From assembly GCF_008801915.1 (NCBI RefSeq), contig NZ_VZOV01000002.1, positions 555,390 through 619,389 of the forward strand: a stretch of 64,000 bases of DNA, in the 5' to 3' direction. Positions 58,291 to 64,000 of the stretch are shown one piece after another. Made by a program: the position numbers and the translations under genes. The DNA comes from Cupriavidus gilardii (GTDB lineage: Bacteria; Pseudomonadota; Gammaproteobacteria; Burkholderiales; Burkholderiaceae). How positions within the stretch are numbered: the first letter of the stretch is position 1; every line of letters begins with the position of its first letter. The notes under the pieces are model-generated. The model had not been told where the DNA came from. It saw only the letters and a program-made list of their open reading frames with translations, and did not search any database.

Positions 58291-58697
58291 CAATGAATGC
58301 GGTGGTTCGGTCGAGGGATCGGAGCGCGAAGCGGCGGCCGTCGGCCCGGCCGTCATGCCGGACGAGCCGGCTCGCGCGGCCGGCCATTCTAGCAAGCGGC
58401 CAAGCGGGGCAACCCGCATGGCACACCCCCGGGATTTGTGATTTACTGTTAGAGCCTTTTCGGCCCGAACGTTCACGGCCGATGGGCCGCGACGGATCGC
58501 CCGTCGCCCGGATTGACCGCTGCATCGTTAGCTGCATCGTTGCTGTAACACTCGCTGCACCACCATCACGAAATAGCCGCGTTCCAACAAGCGGCAGCAC
58601 CGCGCCGTAGCCTGTTCCGGGCAGTCATCGCGCATTTTCGGGATACACGCGGGATGTCCGGAGCCGGCCATGTGCGTCCACCCACATGGAGACCAGC
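58291..58697. other. Divergent intergenic region upstream of the cox-type operon
   Basis: About 400 bp of gap between the YqaA-like gene (minus) and coxS (plus). It holds the direct repeat at 58519-58541 and a palindromic CGAACGTTC near 58467. I see no gene in it; part may belong to a longer YqaA-like N-terminus. Confidence 0.5.
58519..58541. repeat. Direct repeat upstream of the cox-type operon
   Basis: GCTGCATCGTT occurs at 58519-58529 and again at 58531-58541, 12 bp apart, about 150 bp upstream of coxS. The half-turn-plus spacing is possible for a regulator binding in tandem. Confidence 0.45.
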
Positions 58698-59192
<495 letters not shown>

Positions 59193-59205
59193 GGAGGAGC
59201 CTGCC

Positions 59206-61656
<2,451 letters not shown>

Positions 61657-61673
61657 CGCGCGAGGAGACATCC

Positions 61674-62525
61674 ATGTACGCATTCCAGTTCCAACGCGCG
61701 ACCGATGTCCAGGCGGCGGCCGCGCTGCTGCGCAGCGACCCCGATGCGAAGATCGTGGCGGGCGGGCAGAGCCTGATCGCCGCGATGAAGCTGCGTCTGG
61801 CCGCGCCGTCGACGCTGGTCGATATCAACCGCATTCCCGGCATTCGCGACATCCGCATCGAAGGCGACACGCTGGTGATCGGCGCCGGCGCGCGGCACGC
61901 CGATGTCGAGGCGCACCCCGAGGTCAAGCGCCGGCTGCCGGCGCTGGCGGCGCTGGCCGGCGGCATCGGCGACCGCCAGGTGCGCGCGCTCGGCACGCTG
62001 GGCGGCTCGATCGCCAACAACGATCCGGCCGCCTGCTATCCGGCCGCGGTGCTCGGCCTGAACGCCACCGTGGTGACCGACCGGCGCAGCATCGCCGCCG
62101 ACGATTTCTTCGTCGGCATGTACGAGACCGCGCTCGAGCCGGACGAGCTGATCACCGCGGTGCGCTTCCCTTGTCCGCGGCAGGCCGCCTACGTCAAGTT
62201 CCGCAACCCGGCCTCGCGCTTTGCGCTGGTCGGCGTGATGGTGGCGCGTGGCTTCGGCACCGGCGGCGATGGGAGCGGCGACGTGCGTGTTGCCGTCACC
62301 GGCGCCGCCGACGCGGTGTTCCGCTGCCAGCCGCTGGAGCGGGCGCTGTCGGCCGACTTCAGCGCGGCGGCCGCGCGTGCGGTGACGATCCCGACCGAGG
62401 GCCTGAACGACGATCTGCACGGGTCCGCCGAGTACCGGGCGCATCTAATCCCGGTGCTGGCCGGGCGCGCGGTCGAGCAGGCGCTGGGGCAATCGTCCCC
62501 GCACACTTCCTCGCCATCGCCCTGA
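61674..62525 (+). CDS. Molybdenum hydroxylase FAD subunit (CoxM-like)
   Basis: A 283-residue FAD-binding protein. The two FAD motifs are AGGQS (residues 29-33) and TLGGS (108-112), the latter continuing SIANNDPAA. ATG 61674 follows GAGGAG. The C-terminal CO-dehydrogenase flavoprotein domain is present (about 175-280). It completes the coxSLM three-subunit enzyme with coxS and coxL. The last 12 residues are low complexity. 163 bp separate it from coxD, filled partly by tandem repeats. Confidence 0.94.
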   Translation: MYAFQFQRATDVQAAAALLRSDPDAKIVAGGQSLIAAMKLRLAAPSTLVDINRIPGIRDIRIEGDTLVIGAGARHADVEAHPEVKRRLPALAALAGGIGDRQVRALGTLGGSIANNDPAACYPAAVLGLNATVVTDRRSIAADDFFVGMYETALEPDELITAVRFPCPRQAAYVKFRNPASRFALVGVMVARGFGTGGDGSGDVRVAVTGAADAVFRCQPLERALSADFSAAAARAVTIPTEGLNDDLHGSAEYRAHLIPVLAGRAVEQALGQSSPHTSSPSP

Positions 62526-62611
62526 AGCGAAACGGCGGGCCGGCTCGCCGGTCCGCCGTTTCGCCGCGGCCTCCCGCCGCTGACCGGATCACGTTCATCA
62601 GCACGCCGCCC

Positions 62612-62649
62612 GCCATCGCCAGCCATCGCCAGCCATCGCCAGCCATAGC
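62612..62649. repeat. 10-bp tandem repeats between coxM and coxD
   Basis: GCCATCGCCA is repeated three times exactly (62612-62641), followed by a partial GCCATAGCC (62642-62649). A second short run of CGACC-like units follows. The repeats lie in the coxM-coxD gap, where no gene is seen. The role is unknown. Confidence 0.7.
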
Positions 62650-62688
62650 CCGACCCGACCCGGCCCGACCTCGCCAGACCTCGCCTTC

Positions 62689-63597
62689 ATGCTGCCCGCT
62701 TCGATCGACCAGACCCTGACGCTGCTCCAGCGCGAGCAATACTTCGCCGACCGCGAGACCGCGACCGTGCTGTTCCTCGCGCTGAAGATGCAGCGCCCGC
62801 TGTTTCTCGAAGGGGAACCGGGCGTCGGCAAGACCGCGCTGGCGCAGGCGGTCGCCACGGGCCTGGGCACGAAGCTGTTGCGGCTGCAGTGCTACGAAGG
62901 GCTCGACGCCGCCAGCGCGCTGTACGAATGGGACTATCCGCGCCAGATCATGGCGCTGCGCCTGGCCGAGGCGCGCGGCGAACGGCCCGAGGCGCAATCG
63001 CTGTACCGCGACGAATTCCTGCTCAAGCGCCCGCTGCTGGAGGCGCTGCTGCCGGACCCGGCCGCCCCCGCGGTGCCGCGCGTGCTGCTGATCGACGAGA
63101 TCGACCGCGCCGACGAACCGTTCGAGGCCTTCCTGCTCGAGGTGCTGTCCGAATACCAGGTGTCGATCCCCGAGATCGGCCGCATCGCCGCGCAGCGCCC
63201 GCCGCTGATCGTGATCACGTCGAACCGCACGCGCGAGGTGCACGACGCGCTCAAGCGCCGCTGCCTCTATCGCTGGATCGGCTATCCCGAGCGCCAGCGC
63301 GAACTGGACATCGTCGCGGCCCGCGCCCCCGAGGCCGCGGCGGCGCTGCAGACCCAGGCGATCGACTTCGTGCAACGGTTGCGCGGCATCGACCTGTTCA
63401 AGGCGCCCGGCATCGCCGAGGCGATCGACTGGTGCCGCGCACTGGCTGCGTTGGGCGTGACCGAACTCGATCCCGACTCGGTGCGGGATACGCTCGGCGT
63501 GCTGCTCAAATACCAGGACGATCTCGCGCGCGTCGACGGGCCAACGGTGGCCGAGCTGCTGGCCGGCACGCCGACGGAGCCGGCCGGGGAGCGCTGA
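62689..63597 (+). CDS. MoxR/CoxD-type AAA+ ATPase
   Basis: A 302-residue AAA+ ATPase. Walker A is GEPGVGKT (residues 42-49) and Walker B is LLIDEIDRAD (about 133-142). CoxD-type proteins help mature the molybdenum hydroxylase active site, working with a VWA partner (coxE). The stop is directly followed by a GTG for coxE. The Walker B continues EPFEAFLLEVLSEYQVSIPE, typical of MoxR. The start ATG 62689 has no clear ribosome binding site, unlike coxS, coxL and coxM. Confidence 0.93.
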   Translation: MLPASIDQTLTLLQREQYFADRETATVLFLALKMQRPLFLEGEPGVGKTALAQAVATGLGTKLLRLQCYEGLDAASALYEWDYPRQIMALRLAEARGERPEAQSLYRDEFLLKRPLLEALLPDPAAPAVPRVLLIDEIDRADEPFEAFLLEVLSEYQVSIPEIGRIAAQRPPLIVITSNRTREVHDALKRRCLYRWIGYPERQRELDIVAARAPEAAAALQTQAIDFVQRLRGIDLFKAPGIAEAIDWCRALAALGVTELDPDSVRDTLGVLLKYQDDLARVDGPTVAELLAGTPTEPAGER

Positions 63598-64000
63598 GTG
63601 GCGCCGCGCCCGCCAGCCGCCGCGACGGCGCCGGACGGCCCGGCCGCGGAGCGTACCGTGCCCGTGCTGCCGGTGCTGGCGCGCAATATCACCCATTTCG
63701 TGCGGCTGCTGCGCGGCGCCGGCCTGCCGCTGTCGCCGGCGCAGGCCATCGACGCGCTGCAGGCGCTGCGGCACGTCGACCTGGGCCGGCGCGACGAGGT
63801 GCATGCCACGCTGGCCGCGCTGATGCTGTCCGGGCCCGATCAGCGGCCGCTGTTCGACGCCGCCTTCGATCTGTTCTGGCGCGACCCCGACTGGGAAGGC
63901 AAGCTGCGCGCGCTGCTGCTGCCGCGCGTCGAGGCCGGCGCGCCGCCGCCCCGCCGCAGCAACCGGCTCGCCGAGGCGCTGGCGGCGCGCGAGCCGCCGG
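63598..64000 (+). CDS. CoxE-like VWA-containing maturation protein, N-terminal part
   Basis: The gene starts at GTG 63598, the base after the coxD TGA, and runs past the window end. The visible 134 codons include NITHFVRLLRGAGLPLSP (about residues 30-47), ALQALRHVDLGRRDEVHATLAALM (about 52-75) and FDAAFDLFWRDPDWEG (about 84-99), matching the N-terminus of CoxE-family VWA proteins. The VWA domain would lie beyond the window. It works with CoxD in maturing the hydroxylase, as known for aerobic CO dehydrogenase. Confidence 0.88.
   Translation, partial: MAPRPPAAATAPDGPAAERTVPVLPVLARNITHFVRLLRGAGLPLSPAQAIDALQALRHVDLGRRDEVHATLAALMLSGPDQRPLFDAAFDLFWRDPDWEGKLRALLLPRVEAGAPPPRRSNRLAEALAAREPP

Overview
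The window looks like core chromosome of a high-GC betaproteobacterium of the Burkholderiales, most like Burkholderiaceae (Cupriavidus/Ralstonia relatives). This rests on recognised gene content and order (tyrS-dtd; rplM-rpsI; erpA next to a bactofilin; fmdB-DUF502-aspS with nudB, an EEP-family gene and clsB nearby; ubiE-Tim44-ubiJ-ubiB; a DUF3683-type giant FAD/Fe-S oxidoreductase). No database search was possible. I see no insertion sequence, prophage, integrase, CRISPR array or tRNA gene.

Layout. 1-5300: translation and envelope genes: a partial LysE-like start, a PEBP-family protein, dtd and tyrS (minus), then an M23 peptidase and anmK (plus), both acting on peptidoglycan. 5300-8200: a LysR regulator divergent from a PhyH-type dioxygenase, then erpA and a bactofilin. 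8300-11700: rplM-rpsI, a probable small RNA, an OsmC-family protein, the RNase P RNA gene rnpB and a DUF3025 gene whose 3' end runs into rnpB. 11700-16200: pyrC, a glycerate kinase/tartrate dehydrogenase pair, and a YafJ-type amidotransferase. 16200-21100: a glutamate/aspartate ABC importer (gltIJKL) beside glutamate dehydrogenase, a coherent glutamate uptake and catabolism unit. 21200-26500: a HypT-like LysR, a thiol dioxygenase, an Lrp-type regulator, and a NitT/TauT-type ABC importer.

26600-36500: an Atm1-type ABC exporter, a YciA thioesterase and a fatty-acid beta-oxidation operon (TetR regulator, acyl-CoA dehydrogenase, bifunctional hydroxyacyl-CoA dehydrogenase/enoyl-CoA hydratase, thiolase, extra enoyl-CoA hydratase), with a clean palindromic operator upstream of the TetR gene. 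36600-44300: clsB, mobB, an EEP-family phosphodiesterase, nudB, an unrecognised membrane/coiled-coil protein, aspS, DUF502 and FmdB. 44400-51000: a sodium:solute symporter and the ubiquinone genes ubiB, ubiJ and ubiE with a Tim44-like protein and a DUF971 protein. 51000-58300: an SbmA/BacA-like transporter, a HIT protein, the giant oxidoreductase and a YqaA-type membrane protein. 58500-64000: a molybdenum hydroxylase operon coxS-coxL-coxM-coxD-coxE (last gene cut by the window edge) whose large subunit carries the form II motif AYRGAGR, so its substrate is probably not CO.

The most unusual signals are non-coding: a roughly 180-nt minus-strand transcript unit with its own promoter and terminator carrying repeated anti-Shine-Dalgarno CCUCC motifs; a 33-bp nested palindrome just upstream of it; an 85-bp overlap between a protein gene and rnpB; and a family of REP/BIME-like palindromes in three intergenic gaps. 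I found no convincing new multi-gene system.
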